A stretch of 39,238 bases of DNA, taken from positions 1 through 39,238 of the forward strand of contig JAKSRE010000025.1 of assembly GCA_024403775.1 (NCBI GenBank). Direction: 5' to 3'. The notes beneath the pieces are model-generated. The model was given only the letters and a program-made list of their open reading frames with translations. It did no database searches and had not been told where the DNA came from. This DNA is from Clostridia bacterium. Lineage in GTDB: Bacteria > Bacillota > Clostridia > Saccharofermentanales > Saccharofermentanaceae. Below, piece after piece: positions 17,337-27,182 of the stretch; positions within the stretch are counted from its first letter, which is position 1, and each line of letters starts with the position of its first letter. A program made the position numbers and the translations under genes.

Positions 17337-17765
17337 ATGCCAACATTTAATCAATTAGTCAAGTCCGGAAGAACAGACAAGACATATAAGTCTGCTTCAC
17401 CAGCATTGCAGTTTGGCCTTAACACAATTCACAAGAAGGAAATCGATTCTTTCTCACCACAGAAGCGTGGCGTATGTACTGTAGTTAAGACAGTTACACC
17501 TAAGAAGCCTAACTCAGCTTTGCGTAAGGTTGCCCGTGTACGTTTAACAAACGGCTACGAGGTTACATCTTATATTCCAGGTATCGGACACAACTTGCAG
17601 GAGCACTCTGTAGTTCTCATCAGAGGCGGACGTGTTAAGGACCTCCCAGGTGTACGTTATCACATCATTAGAGGTACACTTGATACAGCAGGCGTAGCAA
17701 ATCGTATGCAGGGTCGTTCTAAGTACGGTGCTAAGAAGCCTAAGGCTGCAAAGGTAAAGAAGTAA
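17337..17765 (+). CDS. rpsL: 30S ribosomal protein S12
   Basis: S12, 142 residues, part of the decoding centre of the small ribosomal subunit. It begins [12 protein letters not shown] and contains [15 protein letters not shown] with the Lys that streptomycin-resistance mutations usually change, so this allele looks streptomycin-sensitive type. [16 protein letters not shown] and a basic C-terminus follow. The start at 17337 has AGGAGAT seven bases before it; an upstream in-frame GTG region (17265) lies in the leader and lacks homology. It is first in the order rpsL-rpsG-fusA-tuf. Confidence 0.97.
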   Translation: MPTFNQLVKSGRTDKTYKSASPALQFGLNTIHKKEIDSFSPQKRGVCTVVKTVTPKKPNSALRKVARVRLTNGYEVTSYIPGIGHNLQEHSVVLIRGGRVKDLPGVRYHIIRGTLDTAGVANRMQGRSKYGAKKPKAAKVKK

Positions 17766-17821
17766 TTCTTGACCTGCAAAAACGGACAATTGAAGTGATC
17801 AGTACATTGTTCATAGATTTT

Positions 17822-17902
17822 TATCTACGGGACATGTCTACTTGAAGCACGACACGTGGTCCAAAACAAATTTAACTGAAACGTGAGTACCTTTGGTTTC
17901 AG
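17822..17902 (+). promoter_or_regulatory. Possible structured mRNA leader of rpsG
   Basis: The 169-base gap between rpsL and rpsG holds two possible stems. One pairs GGACATGT (17830-17837) with ACGT-G-GTCC (17854-17862, one bulge). The other pairs CTGAAAC (17876-17882) with GTTTCAG (17896-17902). In E. coli S7 represses translation by binding the rpsL-rpsG gap; a similar role here is inference. Confidence 0.35.
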
Positions 17903-17934
17903 AAATACTGAATATCATGAAGGAGGGAAGTAAA

Positions 17935-18405
17935 GTGCCTAGAAAAGGTAATGTCCCAGTAAGACAAGTGCTCCCGGATCCAGTTTATAATGATGTTAAG
18001 GTTTCAAAGCTTATTAACAACATCATGTTAGACGGTAAGAAGGGTGTAGCACAAGCAATTTGCTACGGCGCATTTGATATCATCAAAGAGCGCACAGGCG
18101 AAGAGCCATTGGATGTTTTTTACAAGGCTCTTGAGAATGTAATGCCAGAGTTGGAATGTAAGGCTAGACGAGTTGGTGGTGCAAACTACCAGGTACCTCT
18201 CGAGGTTCGTCCTGCTAGACGTCAGACATTGGGTCTTCGTTGGTTGGTTCTCTATGCTAGAAACAGAAACGAGAGAACAATGAAGGAGCGTTTGGCTAGT
18301 GAGCTCATCGACGCTTCAAATGCAACAGGTGGCGCATTCAAGAAGAAGGAAGAAATGCACAAGATGGCAGAAGCTAACCGTGCTTTCTCACACTATAAGT
18401 ATTAA
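17935..18405 (+). CDS. rpsG: 30S ribosomal protein S7
   Basis: S7, 156 residues, the normal family length. It is the primary assembly protein of the 30S head and lines the E site. It begins [15 protein letters not shown] and has [17 protein letters not shown] and [10 protein letters not shown], conserved in S7. The start is GTG at 17935 with GGAGGG nine bases upstream; a longer frame from 17893 is only leader. The gap before it (169 bases) is longer than usual and may fold. fusA starts 25 bases after the stop. Confidence 0.97.
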   Translation: MPRKGNVPVRQVLPDPVYNDVKVSKLINNIMLDGKKGVAQAICYGAFDIIKERTGEEPLDVFYKALENVMPELECKARRVGGANYQVPLEVRPARRQTLGLRWLVLYARNRNERTMKERLASELIDASNATGGAFKKKEEMHKMAEANRAFSHYKY

Positions 18406-18430
18406 TGCATAGATAAGGAGTAATGACACG

Positions 18431-20500
18431 ATGCAGAAGAGACAATGTTCATTGGAAATGACTCGTAATATCGGTATCATGGCTCACATCGATGCAGGTA
18501 AGACAACAACAACAGAGAGAATTCTCTATTATACAGGTATCAATCGTAAGATTGGTGAGGTTCACGACGGTGCTGCAACAATGGACTGGATGGTTCAGGA
18601 GCAGGAGAGAGGTATTACAATCTGTTCTGCTGCTACAACAGCATTCTGGAGAGAACACCGTATCAACATCATTGATACTCCTGGTCACGTTGACTTTACT
18701 GTAGAGGTTGAGCGTTCACTCCGTGTACTTGACGGTGCAGTAACCGTTATGTCAGCACGTGGTGGTGTTGAGCCACAGACAGAGACAGTATGGAGACAGG
18801 CTGAGCGTTATGGTGTACCACGTATGGTATACGTAAACAAGATGGATATCTTGGGCGCAGACTTTTTCCGTGTTGTAGACATGATCAAGGATCGTTTGAA
18901 GAGCAACCCAGTTGCTATTCAGGTTCCAATCGGTAAGGAAGATACATTCGAAGGAATCATCGACCTTATGACACTTCGTGCAGAAGTATATACAAGCGAA
19001 GATGGTATGCAGTATGAGGACCGTGAGGTTCCAGCTGACATGGTAGACTTCGTAAATGCTAAGAGAGAAGAGATGATCGAGAAGATCGCTGAGACTGATG
19101 AGGAGCTCACAATGAAGTTCCTTGAGGGCGAGGAGATCACAGTAGATGAGCTCAAGAAAGCACTCCGTAAGGCTACAGTTGCTTGTCAGATTATCCCAGT
19201 TATCTGTGGTACATCTTTGAGAAACAAGGGTGTTCAGATGATGCTTGATGCAATCGTTGATTACATGCCAGCTCCAACAGATATCAAGGATATCACAGGT
19301 GTTAACCCTGATACAGAAGAGGAGGAGGCTAGACCTTCATCTGATTCAGAGCCATTCTCAGCTCTTGCATTTAAGATTGCAGTAGACCCATTCGTAGGTA
19401 AGCTCTGCTACTTCAGAGTTTACTCAGGTGTTCTTGAGGCAGGTTCATATGTTCTCAATGCAACAAAGGGTAAGAAGGAGCGTATCGGACGTATCGTTCA
19501 GATGCACGCTAACGACCGTAAGGAGATCACAGAGGTTTACTCAGGTGATATCGCTGCTGCAGTAGGACTTAAGGATACAACAACAGGTGATACACTTTGT
19601 GATGAAGATCACCCAATCATCCTCGAGTCAATGGAATTCCCTGAGCCAGTTATCGAGGTTGCTATTGAGCCTAAGAGCCGTGCTTCACAGGAAAAGATGA
19701 TTGTAGCTCTTCAGAAGCTTGCTGAAGAAGATCCTACATTCAAGACATATACAAACCAGGAAACAGGTCAGACAATCATCGCTGGTATGGGTGAGCTTCA
19801 CCTCGATATCATCGTTGACCGTTTGTTCCGTGAGTTCAAGGTAGAGGCTAACGTTGGTGCTCCACAGGTTTCTTATAAGGAAACAATCAAGAAGACAATC
19901 GAGTGCGAAGGTAAGTTCGTACGTCAGTCTGGTGGACACGGTCAGTACGGTCACTGCTGGCTTAGACTTGAGCCACAGGAGCCAGGTACTGGTTACTCAT
20001 TCGTTAACGAGACAGTTGGTGGTTCAATTCCTAAGGAATTTATCGCTCCAATCGACGCCGGTGTACAGGAAGCTATGCAGGCTGGTGTATTGGGTGGTTA
20101 CCCAGTTGTTGACGTTAAGGTTACAGTATTCGATGGTTCTTACCACGATGTAGACTCATCAGAAATGGCATTTAAGATTGCTGGTTCTATGGGATTCAAG
20201 AATGGTATGGCTAAGGCAGATCCTTGTCTCCTCGAGCCAATCATGAAGGTTGACATCGAAGTTCCTGAGGAATACATGGGTGACGTTATGGGTAGCTTGA
20301 GCGCTCGTCGTGGTGCCATTAAGTCTATGGAAACAGAGAATGGTACATCAATGATTTCAGCTGAGGTTCCACTCGCTGAGATGTTCGGCTACGCTACTAC
20401 ACTCCGTTCTGCAACACAGGGCCGTGGTGCTTTCGTAATGCAGATTGGTCACTTCGCTGAGACACCTAAGAGCATTACTGAGGCTGTTCTCAAGAAGTAA
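18431..20500 (+). CDS. fusA: Translation elongation factor G
   Basis: EF-G, 689 residues, the GTPase that moves tRNAs and mRNA through the ribosome. G1 is AHIDAGKTT (about 18-26), switch regions include ERGITI, G3 is DTPGHVDF and G4 is NKMD. The later domains keep the typical [10 protein letters not shown] and SGGHGQYGH stretches, and the C-terminal domain has [14 protein letters not shown]. The ATG at 18431 has AAGGAGT upstream. It is the canonical translating form (str operon, tight spacing after rpsG), not the recycling-only EF-G2 type. The codon choice is strongly biased, as in very highly expressed genes. Confidence 0.97.
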   Translation: MQKRQCSLEMTRNIGIMAHIDAGKTTTTERILYYTGINRKIGEVHDGAATMDWMVQEQERGITICSAATTAFWREHRINIIDTPGHVDFTVEVERSLRVLDGAVTVMSARGGVEPQTETVWRQAERYGVPRMVYVNKMDILGADFFRVVDMIKDRLKSNPVAIQVPIGKEDTFEGIIDLMTLRAEVYTSEDGMQYEDREVPADMVDFVNAKREEMIEKIAETDEELTMKFLEGEEITVDELKKALRKATVACQIIPVICGTSLRNKGVQMMLDAIVDYMPAPTDIKDITGVNPDTEEEEARPSSDSEPFSALAFKIAVDPFVGKLCYFRVYSGVLEAGSYVLNATKGKKERIGRIVQMHANDRKEITEVYSGDIAAAVGLKDTTTGDTLCDEDHPIILESMEFPEPVIEVAIEPKSRASQEKMIVALQKLAEEDPTFKTYTNQETGQTIIAGMGELHLDIIVDRLFREFKVEANVGAPQVSYKETIKKTIECEGKFVRQSGGHGQYGHCWLRLEPQEPGTGYSFVNETVGGSIPKEFIAPIDAGVQEAMQAGVLGGYPVVDVKVTVFDGSYHDVDSSEMAFKIAGSMGFKNGMAKADPCLLEPIMKVDIEVPEEYMGDVMGSLSARRGAIKSMETENGTSMISAEVPLAEMFGYATTLRSATQGRGAFVMQIGHFAETPKSITEAVLKK

Positions 20501-20571
20501 TTCTGATTTTTAATCTTGTTAGAGATTTTAAATTTATAAACAAAGTCTTTGAATAGCGCGATAAATAACTG

Positions 20572-20600
20572 TTGCAAGAGAGTTCAAAATCTTTTAAAAT
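20572..20600 (+). promoter_or_regulatory. Likely promoter in front of tuf
   Basis: TTGCAA (20572-20577) and TAAAAT (20595-20600) are 17 bases apart in the 166-base gap between fusA and tuf. It could allow tuf expression in addition to readthrough from the operon. Confidence 0.45.
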
Positions 20601-20666
20601 AGTTATTAACGCGCAAAGCAAAGCGAATTAATAATTTTTATAATTTTCTTAAGGAGGAAATTACAA

Positions 20667-21869
20667 ATGGCTAAGGAAAAGTTTGTACGTAATAAGCCAC
20701 ACGTAAACATCGGTACAATCGGTCACGTAGACCACGGTAAGACAACTCTTACAGCTGCTATCACAAAGGTATTATCTTTCCAGGGTAAGGCTGACTATAA
20801 GGAGTATGGTAACATCGACTCTGCACCAGAGGAGAGAGCTCGTGGTATCACGATTAACACAGCACACGTTGAGTACGAGACAGACGCTCGTCACTATGCA
20901 CACGTTGACTGCCCAGGCCACGCTGACTACATCAAGAACATGATTACTGGTGCTGCTCAGATGGACGGTGCTATCCTCGTTGTTTCAGCTGCTGACGGCC
21001 CAATGCCACAGACACGTGAGCACATTCTTCTCGCTCGTCAGGTAGGCGTTCCTTACATCGTTGTATTCATGAACAAGTGTGATCAGGTTGACGATGAGGA
21101 GCTTCTTGAGCTCGTTGATATGGACATCAGAGACCTCTTGAATCAGTACGAGTTCCCAGGTGATGATACACCAATCATCCGTGGTTCAGCTCTCGCTGCT
21201 ATCGAGTCAACATCAACAGATATCGCTGATCCAGCTTATGCTCCAATCGTTGAGCTTATGCAGGCAGTTGATGATTATATTGCTACACCAGAGCGTCCAA
21301 CAGATAAGCCATTCTTGATGCCAGTTGAGGACGTATTCACAATCACAGGTCGTGGTACAGTTGCTACAGGCCGTCTCGAGAGAGGTACAGTTAAGGTTGG
21401 TGACGCAGCTGAGATCGTTGGTCTTCAGGATGAGCCTAAGGCTACAACAATCACAGGTGTTGAGATGTTCCGTAAGCAGATGGATCAGGCTGAGGCTGGT
21501 GATAACATCGGTGCTCTTCTCCGTGGTATTGACCGTAAGGAAGTATTCCGTGGTCAGGTTCTTGCTAAGCCAGGTACAATCACACCACACACAAAGTTCA
21601 CTGGTCAGGTTTACGTATTGACACAGGAAGAGGGTGGCCGTCATAAGCCATTCTTCAATGGTTACCGTCCACAGTTCTACTTCAGAACAACAGACGTTAC
21701 AGGTATCGCTAACCTCCCAGAGGGTACAGAAATGTGTATGCCTGGTGACCACGTAACAATTACTGTTGAGCTTATCACTCCAATCGCTATGGAGCAGGGT
21801 CTTAAGTTCGCTATCCGTGAGGGTGGTCACACAGTAGGTGCTGGTACAGTATCAACAATCATCGAGTAA
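20667..21869 (+). CDS. tuf: Translation elongation factor Tu
   Basis: EF-Tu, 400 residues, delivers aminoacyl-tRNA to the ribosome. G1 is GHVDHGKT (19-26), then [22 protein letters not shown] and the G5 GSAL. Domains 2 and 3 follow, with GRGTVATGR and the C-terminal [12 protein letters not shown] strong AAGGAGGA lies nine bases before the ATG. It is the last gene of the str operon, with a strong terminator. Only one copy is in the window. Codon use is extremely biased, as expected for the most abundant protein. Confidence 0.98.
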   Translation: MAKEKFVRNKPHVNIGTIGHVDHGKTTLTAAITKVLSFQGKADYKEYGNIDSAPEERARGITINTAHVEYETDARHYAHVDCPGHADYIKNMITGAAQMDGAILVVSAADGPMPQTREHILLARQVGVPYIVVFMNKCDQVDDEELLELVDMDIRDLLNQYEFPGDDTPIIRGSALAAIESTSTDIADPAYAPIVELMQAVDDYIATPERPTDKPFLMPVEDVFTITGRGTVATGRLERGTVKVGDAAEIVGLQDEPKATTITGVEMFRKQMDQAEAGDNIGALLRGIDRKEVFRGQVLAKPGTITPHTKFTGQVYVLTQEEGGRHKPFFNGYRPQFYFRTTDVTGIANLPEGTEMCMPGDHVTITVELITPIAMEQGLKFAIREGGHTVGAGTVSTIIE

Positions 21870-21902
21870 TTTTTACTTGTAGATTAAATTAGTACAATTA
21901 AG

Positions 21903-21936
21903 TGGGTTCAGAATTATTTCTGAACCCATTTTTTTA
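21903..21936 (+). terminator. Terminator of tuf / the str operon
   Basis: TGGGTTCAGAA and TTCTGAACCCA form a perfect 11-base stem with a 4-base loop, followed by eight T. Confidence 0.95.
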
Positions 21937-21973
21937 TTCACATAATGCATAATAGAAACGAACAATATTATGT

Positions 21974-22038
21974 AAAGTTCACAAACATATTTGATTGAAT
22001 ACGAGAGAAATAGTAGTATAATTAAAGAAAGTTCACAA
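21974..22038. promoter_or_regulatory. Promoter flanked by direct repeats, upstream of the LRR/DUF4214 gene
   Basis: TTGAAT (21995-22000) and TATAAT (22017-22022) are 16 bases apart on the plus strand. The 11-base string AAAGTTCACAA occurs twice, at 21974-21984 and 22028-22038, one copy on each side of the promoter. Such a pair could be regulator sites. The transcript leader would be about 210 bases; another TATAAT at 22103-22108 has no good -35 box. I recognise no known riboswitch in 22039-22238. Confidence 0.42.
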
Positions 22039-22238
22039 TTCTGTCAAAGTTTCTACATTATTGTGTCGCATTAGGGGACAAGTGAATAGTATTTATGTTA
22101 GGTATAATGAATCTGCTAGATTTTATTTGGCAGAGGAAGTATAAAGTTAGTAAATACGAGATTTATACAACATATGGGATTTATTAAAGCAGGAGAACCT
22201 AAGTTTTCTTGCTATTTTTTATCTATATGGGGGGCTAT

Positions 22239-24170
22239 ATGAGTAAGTTAAAAGAGAAAATTAGTGCCGTGCTTGCATCAGTAATATTTATGGGACAAGC
22301 AATGTCTAGTGGTTTGATAAGCGTAGAAGTGTTTGCCGATGAAGAAGAACTTGCAGATGGAGCCTACAGTATATCTGAAGCAGTTAATTACTATGAGAAT
22401 AGATGCCGAATATTTGATGTTAGTCCAGGTGATACGAAGGGAATTCTTCCACTTGTTAAGCTTGAGAACTATATTACGTTTCTAAAAATATTGGACTCAA
22501 ACGGTGACGGTAAAATAACAGTAGATGAGTACTCTGTTGAAGTAAATGAAGAAAACTTTCCTGATGATAATTTGAGGAGAGTAGTAGCAGGATTAGCACC
22601 AGATGGGAATACACTAACTCCTTCAATCCTATTAGATATGGAGAGTGACTATTTCTATTCAATTTATGAAGAAATAGATTTTGATACCATTAAAGGTGTT
22701 GAGTTGTTTAAGGGAACAAGAAGAATATATATGGATGATCGCAATCTTAAAAGTGTTGATGTAAGTGGTCTCTATATGATTAACTGGTTAGATTTATTAG
22801 GAACACCAGTTGAAGAACTTAATATATCTAATTCTGGTGCAGAACTTGCATTAGAAGAATCAATAAAAAATAAAGACTGGTATGGATTATATATAACAGA
22901 TCCACTAACAGTAGAAGAGATTGATTTCTTCTATGAGAACTATAAGTTCAACGTTGTTTATGCAGAAGAACCAAATGACTGGTCCGATGAAGCATTAACT
23001 CAATTAGAAGAACTTGGTGTATCAATTTCAAAGTATTATCATCTTCACGGAGATAAATATGCAGTAAGTTATGAGGATGGTGCAGATGTTTATGCACTTC
23101 CTTTGAATGGAAATGGCCTGAAAATAATAATGTCAGATGGAGAGTATCTGCTTCCTACACCAAGAACTGATTTAATTGAAGATACAGATGCAGAAGAAAC
23201 GGATGGCAAGAATACAAATGGCAATGAAGATATCTTAGAAGATAATTCTAATGCTACAGATATATCAGATAGTAGCGATAAAGAAGAAACTGCAATCGAT
23301 GAGACAATCACTAAGCCAGCTCCTGTACCAGAGACACAAGAAGGACAAAGGGGTAACGATATAACAAATCAGGAAGATGTTATAGAGGGTACAGAGGCTG
23401 GCATCGATACATCAATAAGTGAAGAATCAAAGACTGAGGAAGAGAATGATTTTGTTACAAGATGCTATGAGATTGCACTTGGAAGAGAAGCGGATACAGA
23501 AGGATATGAATACTGGAACAATCAACTTAACTTAGGTCTGGTTTTTGGAGCTCAGGTAGGATATGGATTTATTTTTAGTAGCGAATATATAAATAAAAAT
23601 ACTTCAAATGAAGTATTTGTTGAGGACTTATATTTAATGTGTTTCGGTAGAAAACCAGATGCAGAAGGATATAACTATTGGATGGATAAACTATCAAACG
23701 GTGAGACAAGAGAATCAGTATATGCAGGATTTGCAAACTCATTAGAGTTCTATAATCTTTGCAGCGACTATGAAGTAATAGCAGGATACTATGTTGAAGG
23801 ATTGAATATTAATGCACAAAATGACATAAATGGTTTTGTATCAAGACTATATACAACATGCCTCAACAGACTTCCAGATCAGATTGGACAAAATGGCTGG
23901 GTTCAAAAGCTTGCCAATAATGAAATATCAGGAACAGAGATTGCAAGATCATTTATTCTTTCAAGAGAATTGATTAATTTAGAACTTCCAAACGATGCTT
24001 TTGTTGAGAGAGTATATAATGCGCTTTTCGGAAGAGAGGCAGATGAGGAAGGAAAGGAATACTGGGTAAGTCTCTTAGAAGAAGGCGGCACGTATGCAGA
24101 TGTGCTGGAAGGATTCACAGAATCTGAGGAGTTTTATAATATGTGCAGCAGTTATGGTATAGAGATTTGA
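22239..24170 (+). CDS. Secreted protein with EF-hand-like loop, LRR-like region and four DUF4214 repeats
   Basis: Exported protein of 643 residues. I chose the ATG at 22239 because a G-rich ribosome site (GGGGGG) precedes it and a normal signal peptide follows, with a likely cut after VFA (33). Residues 86-97, DSNGDGKITVDE, look like an EF-hand or dockerin calcium loop. Residues 145-200 resemble the degenerate leucine-rich repeats of clostridial surface proteins (LKSVDVSG, VEELNISN). An acidic, Thr/Ser/Glu-rich linker covers 310-402. Four DUF4214 modules follow at about 403-450, 458-508, 531-577 and 586-635, with GRE/GRKxDxEGxxYW signatures. DUF4214 occurs in surface or secreted proteins and its function is unsettled. 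No cell-wall anchor or S-layer domain is seen. Codon use is less biased and more AT-rich than in tuf. The exact role is unknown. Confidence 0.85.
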   Translation: MSKLKEKISAVLASVIFMGQAMSSGLISVEVFADEEELADGAYSISEAVNYYENRCRIFDVSPGDTKGILPLVKLENYITFLKILDSNGDGKITVDEYSVEVNEENFPDDNLRRVVAGLAPDGNTLTPSILLDMESDYFYSIYEEIDFDTIKGVELFKGTRRIYMDDRNLKSVDVSGLYMINWLDLLGTPVEELNISNSGAELALEESIKNKDWYGLYITDPLTVEEIDFFYENYKFNVVYAEEPNDWSDEALTQLEELGVSISKYYHLHGDKYAVSYEDGADVYALPLNGNGLKIIMSDGEYLLPTPRTDLIEDTDAEETDGKNTNGNEDILEDNSNATDISDSSDKEETAIDETITKPAPVPETQEGQRGNDITNQEDVIEGTEAGIDTSISEESKTEEENDFVTRCYEIALGREADTEGYEYWNNQLNLGLVFGAQVGYGFIFSSEYINKNTSNEVFVEDLYLMCFGRKPDAEGYNYWMDKLSNGETRESVYAGFANSLEFYNLCSDYEVIAGYYVEGLNINAQNDINGFVSRLYTTCLNRLPDQIGQNGWVQKLANNEISGTEIARSFILSRELINLELPNDAFVERVYNALFGREADEEGKEYWVSLLEEGGTYADVLEGFTESEEFYNMCSSYGIEI

Positions 24171-24210
24171 TTAAGAATCAAAACCAATTTGTGAGGTTAT
24201 AGAGAAAGGA

Positions 24211-24250
24211 AATGCCTGAGAGAAAGTTATTTCTCCCAGGCATTATATTT
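24211..24250 (+). terminator. Terminator of the LRR/DUF4214 gene
   Basis: AATGCCTG-A-GAGAAA pairs with TTTCTC-C-CAGGCATT (one mismatch) around GTTA. The tail ATATTTG is weakly T-rich. Confidence 0.75.
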
Positions 24251-24318
24251 GCTAACAATTATAAGACATAAATAATAAAACAGACAAAACAAATGATACA
24301 TTTGGATAAAATCATAAT

Positions 24319-24347
24319 TTAATATGGTATTCATAATCCGTTATAAT
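24319..24347 (+). promoter_or_regulatory. Possible promoter of the MacB-like exporter
   Basis: TTAATA and TATAAT are 17 bases apart. The -35 match is weak. It lies about 50 bases before the start codon. Confidence 0.32.
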
Positions 24348-24397
24348 CTAAATGGTAAATTATAAGCGTTTATACACAGAATATAAAGGGGATAAAA

Positions 24398-27103
24398 ATG
24401 CTTCAGATTAAAAACATAAAAAAGGAATACAAGACAGGCGATCTGGTTCAGAAAGCTTTGGATGATGTATCCGTAAACTTGAGAGATAATGAGTTCGTTG
24501 CTATCCTTGGTCCATCAGGTTCTGGTAAGACTACTCTTCTTAATATCATTGGTGGTCTCGACAGATATGATAGTGGCGACCTTATCATCAACAATATTTC
24601 GACAAAGAACTATAAAGACAGAGACTGGGATTCATACAGAAACCATACTATTGGTTTCGTATTCCAGAGTTACTATCTGATTCCTCATCAGACAGTACTA
24701 GCTAACGTAGAGCTTGCACTTACAATTTCAGGTATCTCAAAGGCTGAGAGAAGAGAGCGTGCAAAGAAGGCTCTTGAAGAAGTAGGCCTTGGCGAGCAGA
24801 TGTATAAAAAGCCAACACAGATGTCAGGTGGACAGATGCAGCGTGTTGCAATTGCAAGAGCACTTGTTAATAATCCTGATATCCTTCTTGCTGACGAGCC
24901 AACAGGTGCGCTTGATACAAAGACAAGTGTTCAGGTAATGGATCTTCTTAAGGAAGTTGCCAAGGACCGACTTGTTGTAATGGTTACACATAACCCTGAA
25001 CTTGCTGAAGAGTATGCAACAAGAATTATCAGACTTAAGGATGGAAAGATCACAGATGATTCAAATCCATATATTCCTGAGAAGGAACCAGAAGAGGTTC
25101 TTGAGAACCACAATATGGGTAAGTCATCAATGTCAGTTGGAATGGCATTATCTCTTAGTTTTAATAACCTTAAGACTAAGATTGCAAGAACACTTCTGAC
25201 TTCATTTGCAGGATCAATCGGTATCATTGGTATTGCTCTTATTTTGTCACTTTCAACTGGTGTAAATACTTATATTGAAGATATACAGCGAGATACCATG
25301 ACATCGTATCCTATCCAGATTCAGGAACAGACGATGGATTTGTCACAGCTTTTCGCGCAGGGAAGAGAGACAGAAGAGGAAATGGCCAGTACCGAGGAGC
25401 ACGAGCTTGATGCGGTTTATTCAAATTCAAGACAGCTCGAGATGGCTTCTAACATGGCTTCAAGTATAACAAAGAACAATCTTACATTGTTTAAGCAGTA
25501 CCTTGATGACGAGAATTCTGAGATTCACAAGTATCTGACTGATAATGGAATTGTTTACTCATATAATACTGTTTTCTATGTATATGCTTACGATAATGAG
25601 GGAGTATTCTTCAATACAAACCCATTCTCAGGTGGACAGACAATTAATAGCGGCATGGGTACATATACTATGCAGACTACCAGAAATGAGAATTTCTCAG
25701 AGATGCTTCCAGGCATTGGTGATAATATGGTTAGCCAGGAGATTATTGATAACTATGATGTGGTTTATGGTAACTGGCCAACAAAGTATGACGAAGTTGT
25801 TCTGGTAATTAATCCAAATAACGAAGTTAGTCTCGGTGCACTCTATGAGCTCGGTTATCTGAGCCATGAGGAATATACAAAGCTTACTAATGACTTTGTG
25901 AATTTGGAAGAGATGGAATTCGAGAATGTTGTTCTGCAGTATGATGAGATTCTCAATCACTCTTTCTATCTCATGACAGCTTCTGATATGTATGAGAAGA
26001 ATGAGGAAGGAAACTTTGACTGTTTTGATACAGATATTAAGGCAATCGAGGACCACGTTAATAATGGTGTTGAACTTCATATTGTAGGTATCATCAGACC
26101 AGTTGACAGAGAATCAGCTTCAATCTATTCAACAATTGCTTATACAAACAAACTCACACAGTATATGGTAGAGCATACACAGGAGAGCCCTGTAGTTGTT
26201 GCTCAGATGGCAAACAAAGACGTAAATGTATTGTCTGGTTATAATTTCTCAGCAGCTTCAGACGATGAGAAGGTTGATGTTGCAAAGAACTATCTCTTAT
26301 CAATGGAAGATACAGAGAAAGTTGCTATGTTAATGGCTACTATTGAACAGTTTGGTGATGCAGCAGCTGAAATGAAAGAGCAGATGATGGCTTTAAGCGA
26401 GGCTGAACTCGTTGCTACATTCGATAGCTCAATTGACCAGATGGAAGATAAAGATTTGATTGGCCTCTATGATGAATTTATTGGTGGCGGAAGTTATGAC
26501 CGTAATATGGAGAGCTTTGGCTACGTAGATGCAGACTGTCCTTCCTCAATCAGCCTTTACACAAACAGCTTTGAAAATAAGGATAAAATTGCAGACTGTA
26601 TCACAGAATACAACAATACTCATTCAGAAGACGATAAGATTGTTTATACAGACTATGTAGGACTTCTCCTCTCATCTGTAACAACAATCATCAACGTAAT
26701 CTCTTACGTACTTATCGCATTTGTTGCAGTATCTCTTGTTGTATCATCAATTATGATTGGTATTATTACCTATATCTCAGTTCTTGAGAGAACAAAGGAA
26801 ATTGGTATTCTTCGTGCGATCGGTGCTTCTAAGAAGAACATCTCACTTGTATTTAATGCCGAGACCTTGATTATAGGTCTGTGCTCAGGTCTTATGGGTG
26901 TAATTGTATCGTGGCTGCTCCTCATTCCAGGAAACATGCTCATTCACTACATTGGTGATACAAACAATGTAAATGCAGTTCTTCCTATCTCAGCAGCACT
27001 TATTCTTACAGCTCTTAGTACAATTCTTACTGTAATTGGTGGTCTTATCCCTTCTAAGAAGGCAGCTAAGATGGATCCTGTTGCAGCTCTTAGAACAGAG
27101 TAA
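24398..27103 (+). CDS. ABC exporter with fused ATPase and FtsX-type permease (MacB-like)
   Basis: One chain of 901 residues with ATPase and membrane parts. The ATPase (1-225) has Walker A GPSGSGKT (38-45), signature MSGGQ (142-146), Walker B ILLADEP and H-loop VTHN. A first membrane helix is at about 264-286. A large outer domain of about 450 residues follows, then three C-terminal helices of the FtsX type (from about 755). These include the conserved LERTKEIGILRAIGASKKNI stretch, and the chain ends KAAKMDPVAALRTE. Such type VII ABC proteins do not move substrates through a pore but do mechanical work on peptides, lipoproteins or drugs outside the membrane. The substrate is unknown. No two-component system is adjacent, so a bacitracin-type BceAB role is not supported. 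Confidence 0.9.
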   Translation: MLQIKNIKKEYKTGDLVQKALDDVSVNLRDNEFVAILGPSGSGKTTLLNIIGGLDRYDSGDLIINNISTKNYKDRDWDSYRNHTIGFVFQSYYLIPHQTVLANVELALTISGISKAERRERAKKALEEVGLGEQMYKKPTQMSGGQMQRVAIARALVNNPDILLADEPTGALDTKTSVQVMDLLKEVAKDRLVVMVTHNPELAEEYATRIIRLKDGKITDDSNPYIPEKEPEEVLENHNMGKSSMSVGMALSLSFNNLKTKIARTLLTSFAGSIGIIGIALILSLSTGVNTYIEDIQRDTMTSYPIQIQEQTMDLSQLFAQGRETEEEMASTEEHELDAVYSNSRQLEMASNMASSITKNNLTLFKQYLDDENSEIHKYLTDNGIVYSYNTVFYVYAYDNEGVFFNTNPFSGGQTINSGMGTYTMQTTRNENFSEMLPGIGDNMVSQEIIDNYDVVYGNWPTKYDEVVLVINPNNEVSLGALYELGYLSHEEYTKLTNDFVNLEEMEFENVVLQYDEILNHSFYLMTASDMYEKNEEGNFDCFDTDIKAIEDHVNNGVELHIVGIIRPVDRESASIYSTIAYTNKLTQYMVEHTQESPVVVAQMANKDVNVLSGYNFSAASDDEKVDVAKNYLLSMEDTEKVAMLMATIEQFGDAAAEMKEQMMALSEAELVATFDSSIDQMEDKDLIGLYDEFIGGGSYDRNMESFGYVDADCPSSISLYTNSFENKDKIADCITEYNNTHSEDDKIVYTDYVGLLLSSVTTIINVISYVLIAFVAVSLVVSSIMIGIITYISVLERTKEIGILRAIGASKKNISLVFNAETLIIGLCSGLMGVIVSWLLLIPGNMLIHYIGDTNNVNAVLPISAALILTALSTILTVIGGLIPSKKAAKMDPVAALRTE

Positions 27104-27126
27104 TATATCAGCTTTGCTACAATAAG

Positions 27127-27155
27127 TATGGTGGCCTTGTGCCACCATATTTTTT
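27127..27155 (+). terminator. Terminator of the MacB-like exporter
   Basis: TATGGTGGC and GCCACCATA form a perfect nine-base stem with a five-base loop, followed by six T. Confidence 0.92.
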
Positions 27156-27182
27156 ATTACTTTCTAATGGAGGCATTACCTT

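Noticed and set aside
21213..21830. 205-residue minus-strand ORF inside tuf
   Set aside because: It is a shadow of the strongly codon-biased tuf gene, Cys/Thr-rich and without a ribosome site.
22039..22238. c-di-GMP or other riboswitch before the LRR/DUF4214 gene
   Set aside because: The leader is long, and a c-di-GMP enzyme is in the window, but I could not find the conserved riboswitch core bases.
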